This document shows, piece after piece, positions 1 to 6,914 of a stretch of DNA of 16,575 bases. Under the pieces are notes generated by a model. The model was given only the letters and a program-made list of their open reading frames with translations. It did no database searches and was not told the origin of the DNA. How positions within the stretch are numbered: position 1 is the stretch's first letter; every line of letters begins with the position of its first letter. A program made the translations under genes and the position numbers. This stretch comes from CAYURR01 sp964446745 (lineage in GTDB: Bacteria; Bacillota; Clostridia; Lachnospirales; WQUN01): contig CAYURR010000052.1 in the NCBI GenBank assembly GCA_964446745.1, forward strand, positions 1-16,575, in the 5' to 3' direction.

Positions 1-2
1 TA

Positions 3-206
3 TACCATGTTTTTCGCTTTTGTTACTATGTTTTATTTACGGATACATCACTAGTCTATGTCGGCAAGATATTTCCGGCTACATGGGGGTTTGCGCTGAT
101 GACAAGCGGCGCATTTGAAATATCATTTATATGGCCACTCGTTACGATATTCCTTTTAGCAGCTAGTATTATCGGCTTTAGGCTTTCGAGAATAGGGTTG
201 GAATAA
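3..206 (+). CDS. ABC-2 type transporter permease, C-terminal fragment (cut by window edge)
   Basis: An open frame runs in from the left edge and ends in TAA at 204-206, giving 67 visible residues. The visible part has a hydrophobic stretch ending in VGKIFPATWGF, a polar loop, a second strongly hydrophobic segment (FIWPLVTIFLLAASIIGF) and a short basic tail (RLSRIGLE). This layout (a P-x-x-W loop between the last two membrane segments, then a short cytoplasmic tail) is typical of the C-terminus of ABC-2 family permeases, which form the membrane channel of export-type ABC transporters. The substrate cannot be inferred. The antisense frame at 56-253 is a shadow. No clear terminator follows. The family call rests on pattern only. 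Confidence 0.55.
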   Translation, partial: YHVFRFCYYVLFTDTSLVYVGKIFPATWGFALMTSGAFEISFIWPLVTIFLLAASIIGFRLSRIGLE

Positions 207-278
207 ATAGTAAAGGTGCATGTCAACGCCTTAAGTCTATGCCCCCTCTTCACAATTTGTATTAACTATTCTTCAAAA

Positions 279-303
279 CATATCATAATATGAGTTAGGG
301 GGA
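279..303 (+). promoter_or_regulatory. Candidate mother-cell sigma (SigE/SigK-type) -10 box and ribosome binding site of the collagen-like gene
   Basis: CATATCATA at 279-287 fits the sigma-K -10 pattern CATA-nnn-TA and is close to the related sigma-E pattern. AGGGGGA at 297-303 is a strong ribosome binding site 5 nt before a TTG start at 309. No convincing -35 element was found at the expected distance, and the implied leader is short (about 14 nt). This is a candidate by pattern match and by the spore-surface nature of the gene it serves. Confidence 0.4.
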
Positions 304-308
304 TTCTA

Positions 309-1697
309 TTGAGCGATATAGCATTACAGCTTAATTTTACAACAGACGGGAATGTAGGCATCGGCGCTGCTATTAAGTTTAATACCGTTTTATTATCATC
401 CGGAAATATCAGCTATGATACCGGAAACGGCACCATCATATTCAATCAATCAAAAAGATATGTTATCAACTGGTGGGTGGCAACACATACGTCTACGCCC
501 TCACGAGAAACGAGTTTTGCATTGTCTACGTCAGGCGGCAAATATATTATCGGCTCGTCTCCTATTGAGACAGGAGAGATCAACGGTATTGGCATCATTG
601 ACGCTTTCAGCGGCGAGACGCTGCAATTGGTAAATGCGACAACGAGCGATATTGTATTATCAACCAATGTTCCGATAAAAGCTTCAATTACAGTAGTAGA
701 AGCGTTTGCCGACAGTCACACCGGTGCTACCGGTGTTACTGGGGCTACTGGGGCTACTGGCCCGACTGGTACCACAGGGGCAAACGGACGCACCGGCGCT
801 ACTGGTGCTGTGGGTTCGGTGGGTGCCACCGGTTCGACAGGGCAAACAGGTGCTACGGGCGCTATTGGGGCAGCCGGAGCAACCGGAAGAACCGGACCAA
901 CCGGACCAACCGGTTCTACGGGAGCAAAAGGAGCCACCGGCTCTACCGGACTCACCGGGGCAACAGGTAGTACCGGTTCTACAGGAGCGACGGGCGCCAC
1001 AGGCGCAAGAGGTCCCACAGGTGCAAAGGGATTGGATACCATTAACGGAGCAACAGACGTTACGTTAGGTGGTTGTGGAACAGGGGCAACAGGTCAAACC
1101 GGCCCTCCATATAATGGGGATGTCTTGCAATTCGTAGACAACACAAGCACATGGGTAACCCAGCCGGGCTTGTGGCAGGATATGCGGGTACCGGTTACCG
1201 CTACTAGTCGTCAAGGTAGCAACCAGCCCGCATTTAATCCATTAAGGGATAATGGATCAGGATCACAGGGTGTTTATGCCTACTCCTTTTCTCCAAATAT
1301 CGAGCAAGAACTCTTTTTCGGGACCCAATTGTCTCACACCTATGCGGAGGGCACCGATATACGGCCTCATCTACACTTTACTCCATCGGATAACAGCGCG
1401 GGCAATATAGTTTGGGGACTTGAATATACCTGGACAAATGTAAATGATGTTTTCCCAACTACCACAATCATTACACAGGTTACAAGCATTTCGGTCGGCT
1501 CTAACAGGAAGCATTCCATCGGAGCATTACCTGTCATTTCCGGTATTGGTAAAAAAATTAGCAGCATGTTGTCGTGCAGAGTGTTCAGAGCTGCTAATGA
1601 CCCATTGGATACCTATGCTGCCGATGCGTTCCTTCTTGAAATTGATTTTCATTTCCAGCAATGCGGAAACGGCAGCACACAGCTATTTATCAAGTAA
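309..1697 (+). CDS. Collagen-like repeat protein, probable spore-surface (BclA-like) or adhesive fibre protein
   Basis: The 462-residue product has three parts. Residues 1-135 resemble the TNF/C1q-like jelly-roll domain of BclA-type exosporium proteins (ISYDTGNGTIIFN, then YVINWWVAT). Residues 139-241 are about 34 uninterrupted Gly-X-Y triplets rich in Gly-Ala-Thr and Gly-Ser-Thr, with a short second run at 257-267. Residues 285-462 form a globular domain (EGTDIRPHLHF, VWGLEYTW, DAFLLEIDFHF) that I associate with phage tail or head-fibre proteins. Bacterial Thr-rich collagen repeats form trimeric fibres and are often glycosylated. In BclA the jelly roll is C-terminal, so this domain order is unusual. 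The start is TTG at 309, supported by AGGGGGA 5 nt upstream; no signal peptide is seen, as expected for a mother-cell-made spore-surface protein. The two ORFs opposite or out of frame with the repeats are artefacts of the GGN-ACN repeats. Confidence 0.75.
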   Translation: MSDIALQLNFTTDGNVGIGAAIKFNTVLLSSGNISYDTGNGTIIFNQSKRYVINWWVATHTSTPSRETSFALSTSGGKYIIGSSPIETGEINGIGIIDAFSGETLQLVNATTSDIVLSTNVPIKASITVVEAFADSHTGATGVTGATGATGPTGTTGANGRTGATGAVGSVGATGSTGQTGATGAIGAAGATGRTGPTGPTGSTGAKGATGSTGLTGATGSTGSTGATGATGARGPTGAKGLDTINGATDVTLGGCGTGATGQTGPPYNGDVLQFVDNTSTWVTQPGLWQDMRVPVTATSRQGSNQPAFNPLRDNGSGSQGVYAYSFSPNIEQELFFGTQLSHTYAEGTDIRPHLHFTPSDNSAGNIVWGLEYTWTNVNDVFPTTTIITQVTSISVGSNRKHSIGALPVISGIGKKISSMLSCRVFRAANDPLDTYAADAFLLEIDFHFQQCGNGSTQLFIK

Positions 1698-1718
1698 ATA
1701 CGAGTATCAACGCGCGAC

Positions 1719-1757
1719 AAAAAGAACATATGGTCCTCTTATCCATATGTTCTTTTT
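1719..1757. terminator. Rho-independent terminator after the collagen-like gene
   Basis: A perfect 15-bp stem (AAAAAGAACATATGG pairing with CCATATGTTCTTTTT) encloses a 9-nt loop and lies 22 nt after the collagen-like stop codon. The A run on one side and T run on the other allow termination in both directions. It could therefore also stop minus-strand transcription coming through the GNAT remnant, whose original end is at 1767. Confidence 0.85.
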
Positions 1758-1766
1758 CATTGCGCA

Positions 1767-2090
1767 TTACACTTTGGGATAAGAGGCAACAATTCGTTTG
1801 AAGCACTCTTTAAACCCCAATTGTTTATATAATCAAATCCCATCAGCCTCGGCACGCAGTGAGATTGTTTTAATCCTTTTATGCTTAAGATCAACCAACG
1901 CTTTATCAATTATTTTTGATGCAAACCCTCTTCGTCTATAATCCTTTAGAGTACAAACCATTTCCAATACGGATGTATCTCCCTCCGTAATTGTCATGCA
2001 AGCGCATGCAGGTTTATCATCAACAGAGCCGAGATAGAAGTATGTATTGTCAAGACATAAAACATCGTCAAATTGCTCTATGGTGGCCAT
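1767..2090 (-). pseudogene. GNAT family N-acetyltransferase interrupted by an in-frame TGA
   Basis: Translation from ATG at 2090, behind a strong GGAGGAG site, gives 85 residues ending at TGA (1833-1835). Residues 41-60 carry the acetyl-CoA binding motif A of GNAT enzymes (YRRRGFAS followed by a helix). Past the TGA the same frame continues for 21 codons (LYKQLGFKECFKRIVASYPK and a final V) to TAA at 1767-1769. That is the expected end of a GNAT domain, including the conserved LYKKLGF-like element. The TGA sits where an Arg or similar is usual, so one CGA-to-TGA change could explain it. The restored frame of 107 residues is shorter than most GNATs, so an N-terminal part may also be missing. 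The product as it stands would lack the last strands of the fold. The substrate is unknown. Confidence 0.7.
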
Positions 2091-2263
2091 CTCACAACTC
2101 CTCCGTATTTTAATATTAAATCGCCATTTGCTTTTGTCTGGCAGATTTATGTTAACGTAGGTAATATGACATCAGAGTGTCAAGTAATACTATTGTGTAG
2201 AGCGAGGGAAGCTGGATTTTGAACTCAAAGAAAATTCGCTCCAACTTCCCAAGTCAATAACAT

Positions 2264-2617
2264 CTACAACCCCTTCTCCAATTTCTTCAGGGCCTTTTTC
2301 TCTATTCTACTCACGTAACTCCTCGATATCCCGAGCATATGCGCGATCTCACGTTGGGTCATTTCCTCGCCGTCTGTGAGGCCATAGCGCATCTCGATCA
2401 CGGTTTTTTCGCGGTCGCAGAGCGCGGCTGTGATCACGTCGTATAGGCGCTTGATCTGCATCTTTAGGTTGACCTGTTCGTCAATGCCATCCTTTTCGTC
2501 GGCTATCTTGTCCTCAACCTTGACCTCATTGCCTTCTCGGTCTATCCCTATTACATCCTGCAGGGATATGTCCCCGCTATATTTTTTTGACGAGCGTATG
2601 CTCATAAGTATCTCATT
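2264..2617 (-). CDS. sigK: RNA polymerase sigma-K factor, 3' half (spoIIIC part) of a split gene
   Basis: From the crossover at 2617 to the stop at 2264 the frame encodes 117 residues matching the C-terminal half of sigma-K. It starts ANEILM, has a linker with ISLQDVIGIDREGNEV, then region 4 with DREKTVIEMRYGL and the -35-binding helix-turn-helix TQREIAHMLGISRSYVSRIE. Sigma-K directs late gene expression in the mother cell during sporulation. The half has no start codon or ribosome binding site of its own; upstream in frame it runs into out-of-frame recombinase sequence. It should be expressed only after excision joins it to a 5' half encoding regions 2-3, which is absent from this window. 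The longer frame up to 2779 is an artefact of the overlap. Confidence 0.88.
   Translation of the reverse strand, partial: NEILMSIRSSKKYSGDISLQDVIGIDREGNEVKVEDKIADEKDGIDEQVNLKMQIKRLYDVITAALCDREKTVIEMRYGLTDGEEMTQREIAHMLGISRSYVSRIEKKALKKLEKGL
2613..2617 (-). other. Presumed sigK recombination (att) site, core AATGA
   Basis: On the minus strand AATGA (2617 to 2613) sits where sigma-K codons for Asn-Glu begin (ANEILM) and where the recombinase frame ends. AATGA is the 5-bp sequence shared by the two junctions of the B. subtilis sigK element. To the left the sequence is normal sigma-K; to the right it is recombinase coding sequence. The partner junction should carry the same AATGA after a codon series for an ARCIENEILM-like peptide; no such 5' half is present up to 16575. 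Confidence 0.75.
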
Positions 2618-4271
2618 TGCTATCCTCACATAACGGCTCACAGCCCTTGAAATATACATGCGCGTCCTCACCATCCCAAATGATCCTCTCGACAGCCTCG
2701 CGCGCTGCCTCGCGCCGCTGCTCGATGCCCATATCCTGAGCGATATGTACAAATGAACAAAGCCCTTGCGCGAGCCCATCTATATCCGATCCGCTGCTCG
2801 CATCCCCCAATATCCTCTGATCTATCTCTTTTATACATTGTCTATACCCTTCACCGATCGTGTGCAGCTCCTCTATACGCTGCATGATATATCCCTCGAC
2901 CACGCCCGATGCATTTTTCAAAGACGAGATCAGTGCCTGTATCTCCCGCGCGTTTTCGTCGATCAAATGCCGCAAGCGCTCGAGCTCCACCCTGCCCTCC
3001 CCGTCTTCCGGGAGGCTTTTTTTATACTTTTCAAGCTCTCGGGAGAGCTTTAGCTCATAATCGCTGCTACCTGAGCACAGATCCGAGATTGCTGACCATA
3101 CAGCGTTATCCAACGCATTACCGCCAAGATTTTTTATATTGCATTTATTCAGCTTGCTACGCTCCTTCATCGTACAAAGATACGAATGCCCCCGCTCCCC
3201 ATTCGCATTCATGCGGTTATGAGCCTTTACCCTCATATGGCCGCCGCATTTCCCGCATACTACCAATCCCGCCAGCAATGCTTGGTTACCTCGTGTCTTT
3301 CGGTGACCTTTGGCTTTGTTTTCTCTCAATAATCCCTGAACACGTATCCAGTCCGCCGCATGGATAATCCCTTGATGCTTACCGACTGCGATAATCCATT
3401 CACTAACCGGTTTGATCCGGTGGGTCTGTCCGGCTTTCTGCAGGGTACGGTTGTATGCCATCACACCGCACATGCCGTCGAACCCCTCGGCGCCCGTAAA
3501 CATATCTGCGTTCCGATCAACAAAGTATTGATATGCCTCATGGTCTGCAGTCATGTAGACGGGGTTTGTCAGGATGTTTTTGATAGCAAAACGCGTAAAT
3601 CGCCGCCCGGTCTTCGTACGGTAATCATTTCGCAGCAGAAATGTGTCTGTCTGTGTGAGCGAATGGGTATCAAGGAACTTCCTGTATATGACATCCACTA
3701 CCATAGCTTCATCGGGCAACAACTCCAGCCTACAGAGCCGCTTGGTGTTACCGTCCACGGTGATTTTATCCTCCGCTACGGACTTATACCCGGTAGGGGT
3801 CGTGCCGCCCAACCAACGACCGCTCTTTGCAAGCTCATGCATGTTGTCGCGTATGCGTTCGGCTATCGTCTCGCGCTCGAGCTGTGAAAATACGGACGCT
3901 ATATACATCATCGCACGCCCCATCGGTGACGATGTATCGAACTGCTCTTTGATGGAAATGAACGCGACCCCAAGGCTCGCGAGCTCCTCGATCAACTTTG
4001 CAAAATCCCCTATATTCCTACTGATGCGGTCCAGCCTATATACAATGATCGCGTTTATCTTACGATCTCGCGCATCTGCCATCATCTGTTTAAACCGCGG
4101 GCGCTCCAGATTGCCACCGGAAAAGCCCTCATCTTCATAGATGAGGGCTTCTTCGGCGGTATCTTGTCCATAGTGTGCGGTTATATATTGTCTGCAGAGT
4201 TCGATCTGATTTTCTATGCTCTCGCCCTTACCTGTATATCTTGATTTGCGCGAATAGATAGCCGCGTGCAT
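2613..4271 (-). CDS. spoIVCA: Large serine recombinase of the sigK element (SpoIVCA-like)
   Basis: The product catalyses site-specific DNA excision by a serine nucleophile. Numbered from an upstream ATG at 4277, the resolvase domain spans about residues 5-155. It includes YSRKS (Y-x-R-x-S, catalytic Ser12), YEDEGFSGGN, YRLDRISRN and GRAMMYIASVFSQLERETIAERI. A recombinase domain follows (about 160-320), then a zinc ribbon (C341, C344, C368, C379) and a coiled coil (about 410-490). The length (552-554 residues) is normal for large serine recombinases. AGAGAGG at 4279-4285 lies 7 nt from the ATG at 4271 but only 1 nt from the ATG at 4277, so 4271 is preferred. The stop codon TGA is part of the crossover sequence and overlaps the sigK 3' half. 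Context and family fit a developmental sigK excisionase. The first bases of the element-type gene are intact, so it is probably functional. Confidence 0.88.
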   Translation of the reverse strand: MHAAIYSRKSRYTGKGESIENQIELCRQYITAHYGQDTAEEALIYEDEGFSGGNLERPRFKQMMADARDRKINAIIVYRLDRISRNIGDFAKLIEELASLGVAFISIKEQFDTSSPMGRAMMYIASVFSQLERETIAERIRDNMHELAKSGRWLGGTTPTGYKSVAEDKITVDGNTKRLCRLELLPDEAMVVDVIYRKFLDTHSLTQTDTFLLRNDYRTKTGRRFTRFAIKNILTNPVYMTADHEAYQYFVDRNADMFTGAEGFDGMCGVMAYNRTLQKAGQTHRIKPVSEWIIAVGKHQGIIHAADWIRVQGLLRENKAKGHRKTRGNQALLAGLVVCGKCGGHMRVKAHNRMNANGERGHSYLCTMKERSKLNKCNIKNLGGNALDNAVWSAISDLCSGSSDYELKLSRELEKYKKSLPEDGEGRVELERLRHLIDENAREIQALISSLKNASGVVEGYIMQRIEELHTIGEGYRQCIKEIDQRILGDASSGSDIDGLAQGLCSFVHIAQDMGIEQRREAAREAVERIIWDGEDAHVYFKGCEPLCEDSK

Positions 4272-4307
4272 GGCCATGCCTCTCTCATCATTAAGCAGAT
4301 ATTCTAA

Positions 4308-4315
4308 AGTATATG
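4308..4315 (-). promoter_or_regulatory. Candidate -10 box of the recombinase gene
   Basis: CATATACT on the minus strand resembles the sigma-E -10 (CATAcAnT) and also contains TATACT, a SigA -10 variant. It lies about 37 nt upstream of the ATG at 4271. No good -35 was found at either the SigE or the SigA spacing (the SigA position holds TAATCA). In B. subtilis the recombinase is made in the mother cell under SigE, which makes the first reading attractive but unproven. Confidence 0.25.
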
Positions 4316-4384
4316 GCGGCGTTCGATAGCTGATTACAAATTTATGTCGTATATACTTGACATTCCGAGTGCAAATTCATAGCT

Positions 4385-5893
4385 TCACTTTTTGATCGGT
4401 ATGATCTTGATAGTCTTACCGATGGCTTCGATATCTGCGGACAGTTTGTTATATTCTGCCTCGGTCTTTTCGGTATATTCAACTCCGGATGGGTTCGATA
4501 AAACATATGAATATTTGTCGTTGCTTGCTAATAAATAGCGATACCCGGCGCCTTGCTTTGCCTCTTCCGGTGTAAGCTTGCCATTAAAACGTTGGATCGA
4601 AAACAGGTTGCCGATATCGCCAACCTTCTCCGAATCCTTATAGATGAAGGTAGCATAGTCCTCATATTCACGTACAATGTATTTTCCCTGCCATGATATC
4701 GGAAGGGTAATAGAGAACCCGATCTTTGAGCTCGTAAAGTCAATACCTTCGTCACCAAGCTTAAACACTATCAGTTTGTTGCCCTTAACCCCTGTGGAGT
4801 AGCCGTTTTTAAATGTATGTATATAATCATACTCGCAGCGTAACAGCTCGTTGCCGTTTTTGTCTATCGCACCGAATTTGTCATCTTCATTTCTAATAAT
4901 AAATACCGGGTCGAATTCATCATATCGACTGCCGTATGCGGAGTTGTTTACCGAAAGGGTAACCCCGTCCGGGCATGTATATACAACCTTGCCGGTCTCA
5001 TCCATGAGTTGATTGTTGGTCACAAACCGCCCACCAAAGAAGCCGAACTGTAATGTGTTTAACGGTTGCTTTGGGGTAACCCGACGGTTTTTTGTATCTA
5101 TCGCAAAGTCGTTATCACCCTGTTGAACCACGGCATACCCACCGCTAAATGAAAACGCGGCATCGTATATCGGTTCAATGACTATATCGCCCTTTAAGTT
5201 TATATAGCCATATTTGTATTTATCGTCCTTATCCTTCTTCGAAAACGGTATTAAACCATCCGAAACAAACGCATGCTGTATGTCTTGCCCGAGATTGATT
5301 TCAATGCCGTCCTTCCATGTTGTCAACAGTTTTGCCTTGTTATCGTAAAGCCCCTTATCGCTCAGCAGGTATCCGTTACTAAAGCCCTGACGGTCATACG
5401 AGCCATCCAGCGGCAATACCGTTTTGCCCGCCATATCCACATAGCAGGTCGGCGGCCATACCTCTTCCGGATTCAATGAGATCAAACCGTTTTCATATAG
5501 CCCTGCCGGTTGCAGATAGGATTTGCTGTCTAACTGCTTACCCTGATATTTTACGGGCTTTTCCTTGCCGCTCTTATCGATAATATAGAATTTGTCATCC
5601 TGTCCCTGAACTAATGCATAATCCCCCGCGAAACCTTTTGCCGATTTATACTTAATCGGTATGACCACGTTTTGATCCGAATCCAAATATCCGTACTTAC
5701 CATCTTTTTGCACCGCTATAAGGCCGCTACTTATACTCCCGGCAAAGTAAGCATCATAAGCACTGTCTGCTTTCACGGAGAACTTGGACGATATCGTCTC
5801 AATCTTTCTGCTCGTTTGTTGCGCGTAGATATTTACAGGAAGAACCAGCGTGAACATTACCAAAACAATCAATACACTAAACATTTTCTTCAT
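4385..5893 (-). CDS. Secreted WG-repeat protein with a C-terminal alpha/beta domain
   Basis: The 502-residue product starts with a signal peptide (basic MKKM, hydrophobic core, cleavage likely after NIYA near residue 24). Degenerate WG-type repeats follow at about 57-105, 135-170, 212-256 and 330-368, each with a pattern like DGKYGYLDSDQNVVIPIKY. The usual Trp is mostly replaced by Tyr or Phe. Residues from about 385 onward (SKIGFSITLPISWQGKY and FSIQRFNGKLTPEEA) form a separate domain common in clostridial exported proteins of unknown role. WG repeats are thought to form beta-propeller-like or solenoid folds that bind other proteins. The start is supported by GAAAGGGTG. It follows the 5915-6721 gene after 21 nt, so the two are likely co-transcribed. 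No terminator was found after its stop. Confidence 0.75.
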   Translation of the reverse strand: MKKMFSVLIVLVMFTLVLPVNIYAQQTSRKIETISSKFSVKADSAYDAYFAGSISSGLIAVQKDGKYGYLDSDQNVVIPIKYKSAKGFAGDYALVQGQDDKFYIIDKSGKEKPVKYQGKQLDSKSYLQPAGLYENGLISLNPEEVWPPTCYVDMAGKTVLPLDGSYDRQGFSNGYLLSDKGLYDNKAKLLTTWKDGIEINLGQDIQHAFVSDGLIPFSKKDKDDKYKYGYINLKGDIVIEPIYDAAFSFSGGYAVVQQGDNDFAIDTKNRRVTPKQPLNTLQFGFFGGRFVTNNQLMDETGKVVYTCPDGVTLSVNNSAYGSRYDEFDPVFIIRNEDDKFGAIDKNGNELLRCEYDYIHTFKNGYSTGVKGNKLIVFKLGDEGIDFTSSKIGFSITLPISWQGKYIVREYEDYATFIYKDSEKVGDIGNLFSIQRFNGKLTPEEAKQGAGYRYLLASNDKYSYVLSNPSGVEYTEKTEAEYNKLSADIEAIGKTIKIIPIKK

Positions 5894-5914
5894 TTGAGCA
5901 CCCTTTCGTAATGA

Positions 5915-6721
5915 TTAGATCTGTCGCCTGTCATAATTCATAAACACATCGTCAATTTCGATAATCTCCCCTTCCGTAAGTGTAAACACACCATCGCTAT
6001 ATATTACCCTCGCGGTAAAACAGTTTATAGGTCCCGAACCATAATCCGGGGACACGGTGTTTTCATAAACTATACCGATCGGGAAATACGCCATAATGGT
6101 ATTGCCTTCAAATTTAAAATGAACAAAGGAATTATAGTTTAGTGAATAAAAGTCGCCGTCACATTTTAATTGATAGGTTTTATTTTCTATATTGATTGCA
6201 ATTTCTTTAGCGCCAGGGTCATATTGATATTGCATTAATTTTTCAATTTGGGCTAAATAATCGCTTTCCATGAATTGATGATCTGTTAAATAGCTGTTGC
6301 CTATGAATTTACGTTTATATTCCACCATATGAAGCTGCTCAATACTGATCCCCGTTCCCGAACCCCAATAAAGATTTACACCTATTTCATCCTCACCATC
6401 GTTGTCAAAATCCTCACTGGCCATCTCTGGCAGATATCCTGTCGGTGTCAAATACTCCCAGTCAAAAACCTGCTCTATGCCGTTTCCAACCAACACAACA
6501 CCCTGTGGCTTGAGACCGTATAGCTGCACACCCTTTTCGGGTACAGACGCTATCAGCGGATATTCGGTGTTATTGTATTCTTCAAAGCTCTCCACTATGG
6601 TATTTGAAGCATCAGGTACTATTTTATGGCCGGAATTATTTGGTGTGGTATTGTTATTTACTATTTTAATAGCAAGTACCAGAATTACAGTAGCAGACAC
6701 TATCAGCAATATTTTGCGCAT
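5915..6721 (-). CDS. Membrane-anchored or secreted protein with an FG-GAP-like calcium-binding segment, function unknown
   Basis: The 268-residue product has an N-terminal hydrophobic segment (about 4-20) without a lipobox Cys, so it is a membrane anchor or an uncleaved signal. A Ser/Asn/Thr-rich spacer follows. Residues 103-129 (DFDNDGEDEIGV, then WGSGTGISIEQL) resemble the FG-GAP/VCBS-type calcium-binding loop D-x-D-x-D-G found in many clostridial exported proteins. The rest is beta-rich and not recognised. AAAGGAG supports the ATG at 6721. It is the first gene of a two-gene unit with the WG-repeat protein and has its own SigA-type promoter with an overlapping dyad. Both products are probably located at the cell surface. 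Confidence 0.7.
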   Translation of the reverse strand: MRKILLIVSATVILVLAIKIVNNNTTPNNSGHKIVPDASNTIVESFEEYNNTEYPLIASVPEKGVQLYGLKPQGVVLVGNGIEQVFDWEYLTPTGYLPEMASEDFDNDGEDEIGVNLYWGSGTGISIEQLHMVEYKRKFIGNSYLTDHQFMESDYLAQIEKLMQYQYDPGAKEIAINIENKTYQLKCDGDFYSLNYNSFVHFKFEGNTIMAYFPIGIVYENTVSPDYGSGPINCFTARVIYSDGVFTLTEGEIIEIDDVFMNYDRRQI

Positions 6722-6786
6722 TATGTTTTACTCCTTTGCATTTTTTATGACAAATGATTAAAATGATTTGTAGAACAACTCTATGA

Positions 6787-6815
6787 TTTATACACCTTAT
6801 TGTGTATACTGTAAA
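6787..6815 (-). promoter_or_regulatory. SigA-type promoter with overlapping dyad for the 6721-4385 gene pair
   Basis: On the minus strand TTTACA (6815-6810), a 17-nt spacer and TATAAA (6792-6787) form a good SigA promoter. Its start would lie near 6780, leaving a leader of about 60 nt. The dyad TATACAC-(6 nt)-GTGTATA at 6789-6808 covers the -10 and most of the spacer, the classic place for a repressor operator. No regulator gene adjoins it, so the binding protein is unknown. Confidence 0.55.
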
Positions 6816-6842
6816 TAAAAATACTGGAGGGAGGTTTCAAAA

Positions 6843-6890
6843 ATGAGGCAACGCATAGTATCTGTTATGTTATGGGTATCACTAATGTGA
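6843..6890 (+). pseudogene. Very short plus-strand ORF with strong ribosome binding site (gene remnant or leader peptide)
   Basis: GGAGGGAGG at 6826-6834 lies 8 nt before an ATG that opens a 15-codon frame (MRQRIVSVMLWVSLM) ending in TGA. The basic start followed by a hydrophobic core looks like the beginning of a signal peptide. The frame then stops and the DNA runs into the long palindrome at 6915. The simplest reading is the 5' end of an exported-protein gene whose rest is lost. A true leader peptide is possible. No convincing plus-strand promoter is seen, apart from TATACT at 6805 with no -35. Confidence 0.3.
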
Positions 6891-6914
6891 AAGGCATAAA
6901 ACAGGGATGTTTTA

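Noticed and set aside
720..1030. Short-period DNA repeats that could suggest a CRISPR or tandem-repeat locus
   Set aside because: Period is 3 and 9 nt in coding phase with no unique spacers; it is collagen coding sequence.
706..1068. Long open frames on both strands across the Gly-X-Y region
   Set aside because: They are by-products of the GGN-ACN-GGN coding repeats; composition is Pro/Val/Leu monotony and no ribosome binding site fits.
1833..1835. In-frame TGA as selenocysteine or a reassigned codon
   Set aside because: No SECIS-like stem was seen just downstream, the position is not a catalytic Cys, and TGA is a true stop in the recombinase and other genes here.
2206..2250. Inverted repeat GGGAAGCTGGA / TCCAACTTCCC just past the sigK stop
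   Set aside because: One mismatch, a 23-nt loop and no T run on the minus strand; not convincing as a terminator, though a weak stem may form.
2618..2779. N-terminal extension of the sigma-K half as a 171-residue protein
   Set aside because: The extension is read out of frame inside recombinase coding sequence, has no sigma similarity and no ribosome binding site; it is an overlap artefact.
2909..4140. Several plus-strand frames of 150-175 codons opposite the recombinase
   Set aside because: They are antisense shadows; the minus-strand frame has clear recombinase motifs throughout.
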